From the NCBI RefSeq assembly GCF_037893015.1, contig NC_133661.1, forward strand, positions 221,048,299 to 221,112,298: 64,000 bases of DNA. The letters are read 5' to 3'. A program made the position numbers and the translations under genes. A model generated the notes under the pieces. It was not told the DNA's origin, made no database searches, and saw only the letters and a list, made by a program, of their open reading frames with translations. This DNA comes from Macrotis lagotis (Eukaryota; Chordata; Mammalia; Peramelemorphia; Peramelidae). Positions 48,735-62,900 of the stretch are shown here, piece after piece. Every line of letters starts with the position of its first letter. The first letter of the stretch is position 1.

Positions 48735-51095
48735 CATTTAAATTTTTTTTTAATTTTTAAATTAAAAAAAATTCTTTAATTTTTTACACATTACTAAAAT
48801 ATTCTTGTATAAGAGTAAACATAATACCCCCTACCCCACAAAAATATAAAACCTCATAAGAAATAAAGTGAAAGAAAGAGGGAAAAGATGTGTTTTAGTC
48901 TGTGTTCTAATACCATCAGCTCTGTCTCAGGTGGATTACATTCTTTATCATAAGTCCATCATAGAAGTTACTTCCATATTTTTCCAGTTGATGTTGCTGA
49001 TTATAATTCCCTCCATCCTTTCCTACCTACTGACATCTATTATATTTTATCTCTCCTTTCACTCTGTCCCTTTTCAAAAATGTGCTGTGCGGTAGCCAAG
49101 TGGCCCAACAGATAAAGCACCGGCCCTGGGGCCAAGAGGCCCCAAGCCCACATTCCACCCCAGAGACCCAGCAACCACCCAGCCCTGTGGTCCTGGACAG
49201 ATCACCCACTCCTAGCATCTTGCAAAAAAGTAAAAAAAGAAAATGGGTTATATCTAACTATCCTCTCCTAAAATCTATCCTCTCCTCTATCACCCACATA
49301 CTCCCTCCCCTTCCTTGTCCCTGTTCTCTCCTTTTTCATTGAGATGTCTATACCCTATTGAGTGTGTATACTTGTTTCCTCTCTGAGCCATTTTCAATGA
49401 GAATGAAGGCTCCCTCATCCCCCCATCACCTTATCCACCTTTTATACTATTGCAAAGGCTATATCTTGACTCTTCTACATGAAATATCTTAGTCTATTCT
49501 ACCTCTCCTTTCCTTTTCCTCAGTACAATTCCCTTTCACCCATTGATTCCATTGTTACAATGTATTATACTTCAAATTTAGCTCCCTCCCTCCTATGCCT
49601 TGTCTATATAAGCTCATTCAAACTGCTCTAATAAATGAGGTTTGTGAATATTATCAGTATCATCTTTATATGAGTATTATCAGTATAATCTTTCCTAGCA
49701 GTAATATACAGTTCATCATCATTAAGTTCTTCATAATTTACCCTTCTCATCCACCCTTTCTATGTTTCACCCTGTACATGAAGATCAAACTTTCTGTTCA
49801 GCTCTGATCATTTCAACAGTAACATTTGAAATTCCCATTTCACTGAAAGTACATCTTTTCTTCTGGATGTTCAGTTTTTCTGGGTAGTTGACTCTCACTT
49901 GTATTCAAAGCTCTTTTGCCTTTTGGAATATTATATCCCAAGCCCTGTGAGCCCTTAATGTGGATGCTGCTAAATCCTGTGTGATACTGACTAAAGCTCC
50001 ATGATATCTGAATTGTTTCTTTCTGGCTGCTTGTAATATTTTCTCTTTGACATGGGAGTGTTTTATCCATTTGACCTAATATGTTATAATCTTAATATGT
50101 TATATTCTTCAGCATTTGTTGTGGATCTCCTTGACTAAGCTGTTGACTTTGTTTTCATTGTTTTCCTGCATCTCTCATTTATTTTCCCGATTTTCCTTCT
50201 ACCTCCCTTACTTGATTTTCAAAATCTTTTTTGAGCTCTGTCATAGCCTGACCCCAACTTCTATATTTCTTGGAATCTTTAGATGCAGAAGCTTGGACTT
50301 TGTCATCTTCAGAGTGTGTGTTTTGGTCCTCCATGGGACAAATGTAATTGTCTATGGTCAGGTTCCTTTTTTTAATTCTTTTTACTCACTTCCCCAACCT
50401 TTGTCTGGTTTTAGGGTATTTCCTGAGCTTTTAAGTATTATTGGGACACCCCCACAAAGATCTCAATATGTGAGGTTCTGACTGTTCTGGTCTGGGGCCC
50501 CAGACTGTAACCAAGATCTGAAAATAGACAAGGCCCCAGAATCCAGTCCCAGGGAGAGAAGACAGACCTCAGCATTCTCCCTCCACTCTCTTACCTTCTG
50601 TGGGCTGAGCTCTAAGGGAGCAGCTGCCTTGCAGCTCTTTCCTGGGCCACTCCACAGCCCTGCTTCTGTTTCCTGCAATCTGGGCTGCATTGAGGACCAT
50701 GACCCTGCTGATGAGAACCACTTCACACTCACTCTGGCATAAGTCTCCCTGGTAATCTTCCAAGTTGTGCCTGATACTCCCTGGGGCAGCAAATCAGGAA
50801 ACTGCTTCTGCTGCCAGGAGCCAGGGCTCCCAGGGACCTAGGAGCCCTGGGGTTGTTCCCAGAAGCCTGAAGCTCCTTCTCTCTGGAGAGCTACTACCCC
50901 CTCAGATCCCATGGAACAGAGCCTTCCCACTATTTTCCAGGTTTCCTTGGACTGGAGAATTGCCTCACTGGATCTTTCTGTGGGTTCTGTCTCTAAAAAA
51001 TTTAGTTAGATTCATAATTTTAAGGTTTTTGAAATATTTTTGGAGTAAACTCCTAAGAAAGGCTGTTCTCCTGCCACCATCAAGGCTCGGCCCCT
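48735..51095 (-). mobile_element. HAL1-like element, close to full length, minus strand
   Basis: Read on the minus strand it begins at about 51095 with a GC-richer 5' UTR whose start includes AGCCTTGATGGTGGCAGGAG, similar to the L1/HAL1 promoter start. An ORF1 region (about 50340-49790) ends near 49800-49860, then a purine-rich spacer and a 3' end at about 48740. Length about 2.36 kb, the size of HAL1, with no ORF2. A divergent SINE is inserted at 49087-49240. ORF1 is broken by stops. Confidence 0.7.
49087..49240 (+). mobile_element. Strongly diverged core-SINE inserted in the HAL1-like element, + strand
   Basis: GATAAAGCACCGGCCCTGGGG, CCCTGTGGTCCTGGACAGATCACCCA and a terminal CTTGCAAAAAA follow the SINE order. 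The B-box area is changed to CCCACATTCCACCCC and the copy is unusually C-rich. Flanks share AAAATGTG / AAAATGGG. Confidence 0.7.
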
Positions 51096-51548
51096 GTATG
51101 TTTTTTGTTAATTTGTCTCTAGATCTCAAAAATGAGTCTACAAAGGTAGCTATTGGCAGATCAATGACCAGGAAACATCCTCAAGAAGAATAGAAAATTT
51201 GACTTGGACATCATTAATACCAATGGAGTTAAGAAAAAAAGACTTTAGTTGGGAAGACACAAGGGGAACAAAATGCAATAGATACAGGAGAGTCAGGAAT
51301 TAAACAGAGATTTAATAATTTCAAAGTGAGAAGAATGTAAATGAGAGTTCTTCTGAGGAAGAGGGCTTAGTATAGTGGGGTAAGAAAGTATTTTATTTAT
51401 ATTTAAAAAACCCAAATGAGCTGGTCCACGGCATAATCATTCTTAGGTCTGAATAGCAGTTCCCATGGCAGGCTCATAAGTGGAAAATACAGAGTAAAAA
51501 TGAGTTTAGGCATAAGGGATCATTCCCATTTCTAATACATGATTCTTT

Positions 51549-53154
51549 TTTCCCTTTTTGTGCTTAAATATTTTATTGATTTTGAGTTTTACAATTTTTC
51601 CCCTAATCTTACTTCCCTCCCCCCACCCCCCACAGAAGGCAATTTGCCAGTCTTTACATTGTTTCCATGGTATACATTGGTCCAAATTGAATGTGATGAG
51701 AGAGAAATCATATCCTTAAAGAAGAAACATAAAGCATAAGAGAATAAGATATTAGTTTTTTCCTAAATTAAAGGTAATAGTCCTTGGTCTTTGTTTAAAT
51801 TTCACAGTTCTTTCTCTGGATACAGGGAAAGATGGTATTCTCCATTGTAGAAAGTCCCAAATTGTCCCTAATTGTTGCACTGATGGAATAAGTAAGTCCA
51901 TCAAGGTAGATCATCGGCCCCATGTTGCTGTTAAGATGTACAGTGTTTTTCTGGTTCTGCTCATCTCATCCAGCATCAGCTCATGCAAATCCCCCCAAGA
52001 TTTCCTGAATTCCCATCCCTCCTGGTTTCACATAGAACAATAGTGTTCCATGACATACATATACCACAATTTTGCTAAGCCATTCCCCAACTGAAGGACA
52101 TCCATTTAATTCCAATTCTTTGCCACCACAAACAGGGCAGCTATGAATATTTTTGAACAAGTGATGTTTTTACCCTTTTTCATCTCTGCAGGGTATAGAC
52201 CCAGTAATGGTATTGCTAGATCAAAGGGTATGCACATTTTTGTTGCCATTTGAGCATAGTTCCCAATAGCTCTCTGGAAAAGAGGGGATGAGTTCACAGC
52301 TCCATCAACAATGTAATAGTGTCCCAGATTTCCCACAACCCTTCCAACAATGATCATTATCCTTTCTAGTCATATTGGCCAGTCTGAGAGGTGTGAGGTA
52401 GTAGCTCAGAGAATCTTTAATTTTCATTTCTCTGATAAGTAATGATTTAGAGCACTTTTTCATATGACTATGGATTGCTTTGATCTCATCTGTAAATTGT
52501 CTTTTCATATCCTTTGTCCATTTGTCAATAGGGGAATGGCTTTTTTTTAATTTGACTTAGTTCTCTGTGTATTTTAGAAATGAGTCCTTTGTCAGAAACA
52601 TTAGTTGTAAAGATTGTTTCCCAGTTTACTACATTTCTTTTGATCTAGCTTGCAGTGGTTTTATCTGTGCAAAAGCTTTTTAATTTAATGTAATCAAAAT
52701 CATGTAGTTTGTTTTTAGTGATGTTCTCCACCTCTTCCTTTGTCATAAACTGCTTCCCTCTCCATTGATCTGACAGGTATAATATTGTGTTGGTCTCATC
52801 TAAGTTTCTTCCACACTAACTTCCAATTTTCCCAGCAGTTTTTATCAAAGAGAGAGTTTTATCCCAATAGTTTTATCCCAATATTCCAATTTATCCCAAT
52901 ATCCCAACTCTTTGGGTTTATCAAACAGCAGATTACTATTACTATAATTGTTTCCTGCTATTTCACCTAGTCTATTCCACTGGTCCACCATTCTATTTCT
53001 TAGCCAATACCAGACAGTTTTAATGGCTGATGCTTTATAATATAATTTTAGATCAGTCAGGGCTAAGCCATCTTCTTTTGCCCTTTTTTCATTGAATCCC
53101 TAGAAATTCTTGATTTTTTATTTCTCCATTTGAATTTACTTACAACTTTTTCTA
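51549..53154 (-). mobile_element. L1, 5'-truncated, minus strand, with target-site duplication
   Basis: ORF2 3' half and 3' UTR of the same young L1 family (52508-52305: DNDHCWKGCGKSGTLLHC). It is flanked by a perfect 17-base repeat, CTAATACATGATTCTTT, at 51532-51548 and 53155-53171. A local duplication of ATCCCAATA-type sequence lies near 52860-52905. Confidence 0.9.
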
Positions 53155-53171
53155 CTAATACATGATTCTTT

Positions 53172-54639
53172 AAGGAGCATGAATTTATGACTTTACAATG
53201 AATTTGTGTAGACTCCAATCTCACCAATACCATTTGACTCTTCTTCCATAATCTAGGATTTCAGGGAGAGATGCAGTTTGTTAGCTCAAATAAATCAGAA
53301 AATCATGATTACATGACAAGAATCATTCGTCACTTGCTTCTTTGAGTGTAAGACAGAAAACTGATCACATCCTGTTCTTTAATTTTTATTCTAGGGACCA
53401 AATGAACCACCAAAAGGTGATTATCTCTATGGATTGTCATATCTTTTATTCATTGACCACAAACTTAACCCCCTTTCTATTCACACTCTCTGACTTTTTC
53501 TTCTTTGTAGTTATAGAGGAGGAGTATTGTATGAGAAAATGTTCTTTGATCTTGTGAGTTTTCTGATGGGAGGTTGGGGACAAACAAGAAGGGGGAGAAA
53601 CTAGAAAAATATGAACTGAATTTTTCTTTATTGATTTTTTTGTATGATTTCTATTTCTCTCTGCCATAAAGCTGAATTTTAAGCTTTCGGTAGCAAGATA
53701 GCAAAAAGAGAGCTTCACTTTAAGTACAGATAAATTGGTAAAAGGGTAGGGGAAAATATTGTCTGTCTATGTACAAATATTAATTGGAAAAAGGCCTTAG
53801 TGTTTTCCAAGAGTGTTACTCATAACTGCTTGATTATCTTGAGCTTATCATTCTTTTGGTCATCCCTAAGAGAGAACAATTCAAAAAGTTCCCCCCATTA
53901 AGTCTTGACATGAGATTTCATTTCCCCCTTCTCCCAATTGTTATGTACTATGTCAACCAACTACTTATAAATCCATGGCTCTATTTTTGAGTCCATCCTT
54001 CTCTGATTAGATAACAGGTATATTCCAGGATGACATCACCACACTGATTTCAAAGATACACAATAGTCAGCAACATGTGAAATCTCATAAGTCCTATATG
54101 AAGACAACCACAAACTGAATTTTAACCAAATTTAAGGAGACATTAAATAACTGGACAGATATTCAGTATGCATAGCTAGTCCAAACTAAGAGTAAAGACA
54201 AAAGGAACTATTAAAATTTATGAGTATATTTAATGAAATAACAATCAAAACATGCATTCATAGAAATTGTGAAGTCAAAATATAATGAAGGCACAGTTGG
54301 TAAGAATATCAGGAGAAAATTTTGAGAAAAAAAGGGAGGAAAAAATATCAGACAATACCTTTTAAGTAAAAGTTACCAACACTGTCTAGTCCTGGATTAA
54401 AAAATTAGAAAAAAGAGAACAAGAGAAAAGATTATCTAGAATTAGAACCCAAAACTACACAGGCTAGTGTTTGGTAAATATGAATATAAAAGAATAGGGA
54501 AAATAATAATTGTTAAACAAAAACTTAAGAAAACTGGATAGCAGCACAAGTCTTACAAATAATGAATTTCAAATTAATCAATCAAATATATTTTTAAATA
54601 TTCAAAAATTAGGAAACTTATTCTATTGCATAGTTTTCA
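53172..54639. other. Unassigned sequence
   Basis: No supported exon. See rejected items for 53392. Confidence 0.5.
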
Positions 54640-54935
54640 CATTTGTAAAAGATGTATCTTATCACAGAATACAGCAGATTTCTAATTTATACTTCCACCT
54701 GAAGACTCTTCCCATGTTTCTTCTGCCCAGTTGTCAGTATGACTCTAACCTTATCACACTTCTTCTCAAAAAATTACAACAATTTTCTATCTTTGAAGTC
54801 AAAGTATTCATTATTCTGCTTAATTTTTAGACTTCTTTAGTACCTGACCCCAACTTGTCTTAGGCTCAATATATAGGCCTTTTTTTCATGGACTCTGTGA
54901 TTTAGCTAGCCTGTCCTTCCAATAACAGCTCCTCA
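54640..54935 (+). mobile_element. L2-like fragment, + strand
   Basis: CTCAAAAAATTACAACAATTTTC, GTACCTGACCCCAACTTGTC and the region around 54900 follow a known L2 order (short exact words only). Confidence 0.4.
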
Positions 54936-54949
54936 CACTTCTTAATTCT

Positions 54950-57620
<2,671 letters not shown>

Positions 57621-58439
57621 ATGTTGTCTCATTGTTTTCTTTCTCTTTAATGAAATTATTGATTATTAATATTATTTGTTCTTTGATTCACTTATTCTTT
57701 GGATTTGTAATCCCTACCAAGCATGAAGTCTAGTGTGTAATATATCTTTGTTAATATTCTTGTTGATTGAATGATTGAAAGAATGCTGATACAAATGATA
57801 CAAATACAAAGGAATACATGAGATTACCAAAAGACTACATTTAGAGAGAGAAGGTAAGGGAGCCAGAGACAAACTGGAAGTATATTCTTAGAGACTGGAA
57901 AGAAGAAGGGAAACCAGAGACAGAGGAACAGGGATGAAATGGGAGCTCTCATGGAGATAGGAGGATATAGGAGACAAGAGTGTTTTGGAATGAGATAATT
58001 AATGAAAAGGAGAATGTTAAAAGTGTCAGGAGCTCCAGAAATGAATAGAATGAAGACTGAGAATGGGCCATTGGATGCAACACTTATGGAGTCATTGGTG
58101 AATTTGGAGAAAGCAATTTTCATGGCAGAGTGAGGATGCAAATCAGAATACAAAGGATAAAGAAGTGAGATGACCATGAGAAAGAAGACAAGGTGAATGC
58201 AGATTGTTTTCTGAGTTTTATAGAGAAGGGAAGATTAGGAATAAGATAAAAAGTTGAAGGGAAAAATTTTTAAGGAGAAATTTAACTAATTTTCATGTTA
58301 TTTGTTTTTAAGAATAATTTGAGTATGTTTATGTGCAGAGATAAAGATACTAATAGGCAAACTAGAAGATGAAAGTTATCTAGTAGGTCTATAAGAAATC
58401 AAAGGGAAAAGGACCTATATAGTAAGCAAAAATTAAAAA
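57621..58439. other. Purine-rich unassigned sequence
   Basis: 57780-58200 is rich in GAGA/GGA words and ends CCATTGGATGCAACACTTATG...GTCATTGGTGAATTTGGAGA, in the style of an old interspersed repeat I cannot name. Confidence 0.4.
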
Positions 58440-58920
58440 ATAAGGAAGTGTCCTCTTATTGGGGGGAATAGCTAAACAAACAGTAGTATATGCATGTTTT
58501 ATATAATATTATACCATAAGAAATAATGAAAGGGACAATTTTAAGTGAATCTGAGAAGACCTTCAAGAACTGATGCATACTCAAGTAAATGGAAATAGGC
58601 GTACAATTTAAGCAAAGATGTAGAGCAAAAAAAAACTTTGAAAGACTTCAGTAATTGGAATAACACGATATATCATGAGTCCAAAAAAATGAAAATGAAA
58701 CATGCCACTTATCTTCTAACAAATGATGAATTTAAAAGTGCAAAAAAATGAGGCATGCTCTTTCAGGCATGACAAAAGTAGAAACTTATCTCACTGGACT
58801 ATGCATCTGCAAAAAAAGGGTCTTTTTGCTTTTGAAATATACTGTGAGGGAAAGGTGATGGAGAAAATGCTTGATTTTTTAAAATACTTGCTAATTGAAA
58901 AAAATAAACATAGTAGCTTA
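58440..58920 (+). mobile_element. Old L1 3' fragment, + strand
   Basis: GGAATAGCTAAACAAACAGTAGTATATGCATG, then AAATAATGAAAGGGACA and AAGAACTGATGCATACTCAAGT follow the order of the L1 ORF2 end (compare 25270-25390), with many substitutions. Confidence 0.55.
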
Positions 58921-59011
58921 TAACAATGAGACAAAGTCAGAGCCCTTAATGGCACTGTCAGAAATATTCCTTATAATTCTTCAATTCTAAATAGAAAGTA
59001 GATTTAAATGA

Positions 59012-59262
59012 AAAGCAGTTGGGAAGCACAGTATATAGAGTTCCAGATCTGAAGCTAGGAAGACTTCTCTTTGTGAATCCAAATCTGGCCTCAGAAACTT
59101 CTAGTTCTTTTGCCCTGGGCAAGCCACTTATCCCTGCTTGTCACAGTTTCCCCACCTGGACATAGAAAGGCAAACTGGTCTTGCCAAGAAAACTTCAAAT
59201 GGTGTCATGAAAAATCAGACATAACTGAATAGTCTGGGCAATAACAAATTGATAGTAAAGTT
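59012..59262 (+). mobile_element. Longer SINE variant upstream of the granzyme gene, + strand
   Basis: Same block order as 33431-33650: GGCCTCAGAAACTTCTAG, CTGGGCAAGCCACTTA, TTGCCAAGAAAACTTC, AAATCAGACATAACTGAA. It lies about 350 bases upstream of the AP-1 site. Confidence 0.75.
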
Positions 59263-59617
59263 AGGGTCAATATAATTTATTATATTGCAACAGTTTAATT
59301 TTTAATCTTTGTATCTAGCACAGTGTTTACAGAGAACATGGGTTAAATAATTATAAGATATAAATTTCTAAAAGATAGTGTGTATGATTGATAAAGTCTG
59401 AGAGAAAAAGAGAATGGTAGAAGATAAAGGGTACAGACGGAAGAGGTAGTCTTGGTAAGAAAGAGGACTGAGATTATGAATGATGTTAAAGTGCTGAGAA
59501 GCCTATTACATATGTATAAATTAGTTATGGTAAAAATGCTGTCAATTCACTAAGCTGAGTGAAACAGCTCTCTGCTTCAAAAAGTTTCCAGCCCTATGAA
59601 ATTAAGGTGATTAACAG

Positions 59618-59624
59618 TGACTCA
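59618..59624 (+). promoter_or_regulatory. AP-1 consensus upstream of the granzyme gene
   Basis: A perfect TGACTCA lies about 51 bases upstream of the RUNX-type site. AP-1 and RUNX sites are both established elements of the granzyme B promoter in T cells. Binding here is inferred. Confidence 0.5.
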
Positions 59625-59674
59625 CTGAGGCTATGGTTGAAATTTTGGTTGTCAGATCATTTCTGTTATCTCTA

Positions 59675-59681
59675 AACCACA
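59675..59681 (+). promoter_or_regulatory. RUNX/CBF-type site upstream of the granzyme gene
   Basis: AACCACA, the reverse complement of the RUNX core TGTGGTT, lies about 115 bases before the TATA box. A core-binding-factor site in the proximal promoter is known for human and mouse granzyme B, so the placement fits; a 7-mer can occur by chance. Confidence 0.5.
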
Positions 59682-59795
59682 GAATTGTATCATTTAAATG
59701 GTTTTGTGACTGATGCTCAGCTTAGACATAAATGGACTTAACTAGGAGGGTTGTGAGGTTATTTGAGCTCCTCCTCTCCTTCCCCTTGAGGAGGC

Positions 59796-59801
59796 TATAA
59801 A
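59796..59801 (+). promoter_or_regulatory. TATA box of the granzyme B-like gene
   Basis: TATAAA within GGCTATAAATTC, 58 bases before the ATG at 59859. Transcription would be expected to start near 59826, giving a 5' UTR of roughly 30 bases, short as in human granzyme genes. The start site is inferred, not seen. Confidence 0.75.
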
Positions 59802-59858
59802 TTCTAGGGATTTGGGGGATTGAAAAGATTATTTCCTTTGAAGATCCTCTCTGGCAAG

Positions 59859-59916
59859 ATGCATTTTCTGTTCCCCCTCTTACTGACTTTGCTTCAATCT
59901 CCTCATGGGAGAACTG
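59859..59916 (+). CDS. GZMB: Granzyme B-like exon 1 (signal peptide)
   Basis: This exon carries the ATG and 19 codons plus the first base of Gly20. The start has A at -3, a favourable context, and lies about 58 bases after the TATA box. The residues are hydrophobic ([10 protein letters not shown]) as expected for secretion into granules. The exon ends at a GTGAGT donor in phase 1. Confidence 0.88.
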
Positions 59917-62900
59917 GTGAGTTCTTATTTCTCCTATCCTAAAGAGTTTGAATCTGGCAAAAAATCAGCATCTATGCTTCCTCTACTAAGTACCTAGTCC
60001 TTCCATCTCTACTGTAGATCCTTGGATTCAAAACTGTTCTCTGAGGAATATTAGCTTTTTACCATCATCAGGTTCACCTCAGATTAAAAAATAGGGAATA
60101 TTAGAAGATTTTCCAAAGGCCTACAAGTCTTTATCTGAAAAGTTAGTCTTGTCATTTCAATCTTTGGATGACTGAAGAAGTATTGGTTGTGACAAGGAAT
60201 TTAGCTCACCTTTTTTTAGGGGAGAAAGAGAAAGGGGAGAGAGGGAATCTAATACTTAAAACAACCAGAGAACCCAGCAGCCCAGGATCTCATTCTTTTA
60301 GATTCTCCTGTAGAACTTGATCTTCTACCTCCTTTCTCTTTATAAAGTCTTCTTCTAGGTCCAGATCATCTATCTGCCTTGTTCTAGCTTCCTGGAAAAG
60401 CTGGGGAAATCACAATGGAATTTCTTCTACAGGGGAGATCATTGGGGGTCAGGAGGTAAAACCTCATTCTCGGCCTTACATGGCTTATCTGGAATCCAGA
60501 AAAGAAAGTGGAAACCTAAGTCGATGTGGTGCTTTTCTGATTCGAGAGGACTTTTTGCTGACAGCAGCTCACTGTTGGGGAAGGTGAGTTATAGGACCTT
60601 TATAAAGGGTCTCTCCTCTTTTCCTTTGACAACGCTGCTGGGTCTGAATGGAGACAGCTCTCCAGGAGAGAGCACCCAAAGCATGCTCCCCTAATCCCAA
60701 GCTCCCATCCTTTATAAAGAAGGAACCTTAAGACCTCTCCAGACATTAATCTGGCAATTTGTCAACATCCTGTAGACCTGACATATAAGGAGCTTGAGTA
60801 GGTGGACCAATGTTTGTGGTGTCTTAAAGGCTGGGAAGGGTCTTACTGTTTCATTTTGCTTGTTTGTATTTTGCAAGGCAATGGGGATAAATGACTTGCC
60901 CAAGGTCACGCAACTACGTAATTATTAAGTGTCTGAGTCAGGATTTGAACTCAGGTCTTCCTGACTCCATGGACAGAGCTTTAGCCACTGCACCACTTGG
61001 ATGCCCCAGGGTCTTATTGTTAAAGAAACCTTTCCTTTTGAGGGTGGCAGAGATGGAGAAAGGAAGGGAATGAGCATGTATGTGAAGTTTTATGTTTGTG
61101 AATAAAGTTTCAAGTACCTTATAATATTATCTAATTTGATCCTGTGGGAAGTAAATTATCCTGCTATTATCACCATTTTATAAATGAGAAAAATGAAGCA
61201 GACCTGTTCAGGGATACACAGCTAATATGTGTTGGAATTAATTCATTTGGAATTAATTTAAATTAGTTTTCCTGACTCCATGTCCACTAATCTACCACCA
61301 AGTTGTCTGACTGACTAGCCTTCCATAGAGCATGAAATCCTTTGTAGATCTACATTTTTGCATTTGAGTGCAATAACCTCCAAACTTTTCTTAGGATGAC
61401 CCTTCAAAGTATTCTGAGGGATTTCTAAGGGAAGGGCATCCAGTAATGCAACTTCAGTTCTTTCCTGTCTGAACATTTTTAATTTTGGTAGTGGCAGCTG
61501 CCAGGTCTTTTTTGTTCTATCTTAATCTTTTCTGGGGGCTCAGGGTTCTTTGGATCATGACTCTTTTCTCTAGAAGTGGAAGGGAGCTCAACGGTTATGT
61601 CCTCCTTTGAAAGATGAAGAACCTGAAGTCCAGAGAAGTTTATTGACTTGACCAAAGTTAGTGGTAGTAGATTTGGGATGAACATTGTTATTCTTTGAAT
61701 GCAAATATAGCTTTCATTCCACATCACTAGGTTGTGTTTCTCTCTCTTGAGAACTCTCCAGAAATTTCACACCTGAGACTCTCCCTCCCTTATCTTCCTT
61801 GTAGTTCAATGATCATCACTCTGGGAGCACACAACATTAAGAAGTCGGAAGACACCCAGCAGCGGATTTCTGTTTTCAGAGCTATTCCCCATCCACAATA
61901 TAACACGCCGATGTATACAAATGATATTATGTTGCTTCAGGTACTGTGCCCTTTAGGATTTCTATCGTTTGGGACACCAGAAATGAAAATCTCTCAGACT
62001 TCTCATTAGAGTCTTCTTTCTACCCCTCATATGTTCTCCATTTCTTTATTCAACAGCTAAGAAACATATTGTTCTAGTGGACTTCTAGGACTAGGTGTCT
62101 GGGAGGGGGGTAAGAAAGAGGAGATGCATTCCTGGCTCTGTGTGTGCCCTCTTGGGGAAGGTAGTGAGGAGAACTGGAATCTCTTTCCTCTCTGTGACAG
62201 CTGAAGAAGAAGGCCAGGTTGAACAAAGCAGTACAGCTCTTGCCCTTGCCTGAGAAGAAGGATTGGTTAAAGCCTGGGAAGAGTTGTATTGTAGCAGGAT
62301 GGGGGAGGACCCTTAAGAACAGATCATCTGACACATTGCAAGAGGTGGAGATAAAAGTGATGAAGAAGCAGGAGTGCATGAAAAAATACTTGATATATGA
62401 CGATAGTACCCAGATTTGTGCTGGAGATCCCAAAGAACAAAAGGCATCATATAAGGTATTTCAATGTCACTATTAATTTGAAAACTATTTTGAAGTCTCT
62501 CAGGAAAGCTCAGAATGTGAATTATAAGTGATTTTCATAGAGAAATGGGATGATTCCAATATTCTAATTTCCAAAGCCATTTGGGAAGCTAAAATGGTGT
62601 AGCTGATGGAGTTCAGGACCTGGAATAAGATGAAATTTAGTCTCAGACACTTACTAGCTATATGACAATGAGAAAAATCATTTAATACTACTAGCCACTG
62701 TTTTCTCATAAGTAACATGAGGATAATAATAGCACTTGTCTACCAGGATTATTGTTAGAATAAAATGAGATGCTTGTAAAGGAGTTTTGAAACCTGTTGT
62801 TATTGTTATTGCTCTTATGTTGTATTCTTATTATTGTTGTAGCAATTATCCTTCTTCTCTTGAGCAAGTGACTGTACAAATGTCCACATTTGAGAGAATG

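Noticed and set aside
53392..53460. A possible exon after TTTTATTCTAG
   Set aside because: The short open stretch has no donor, no partner exon and no recognised domain.
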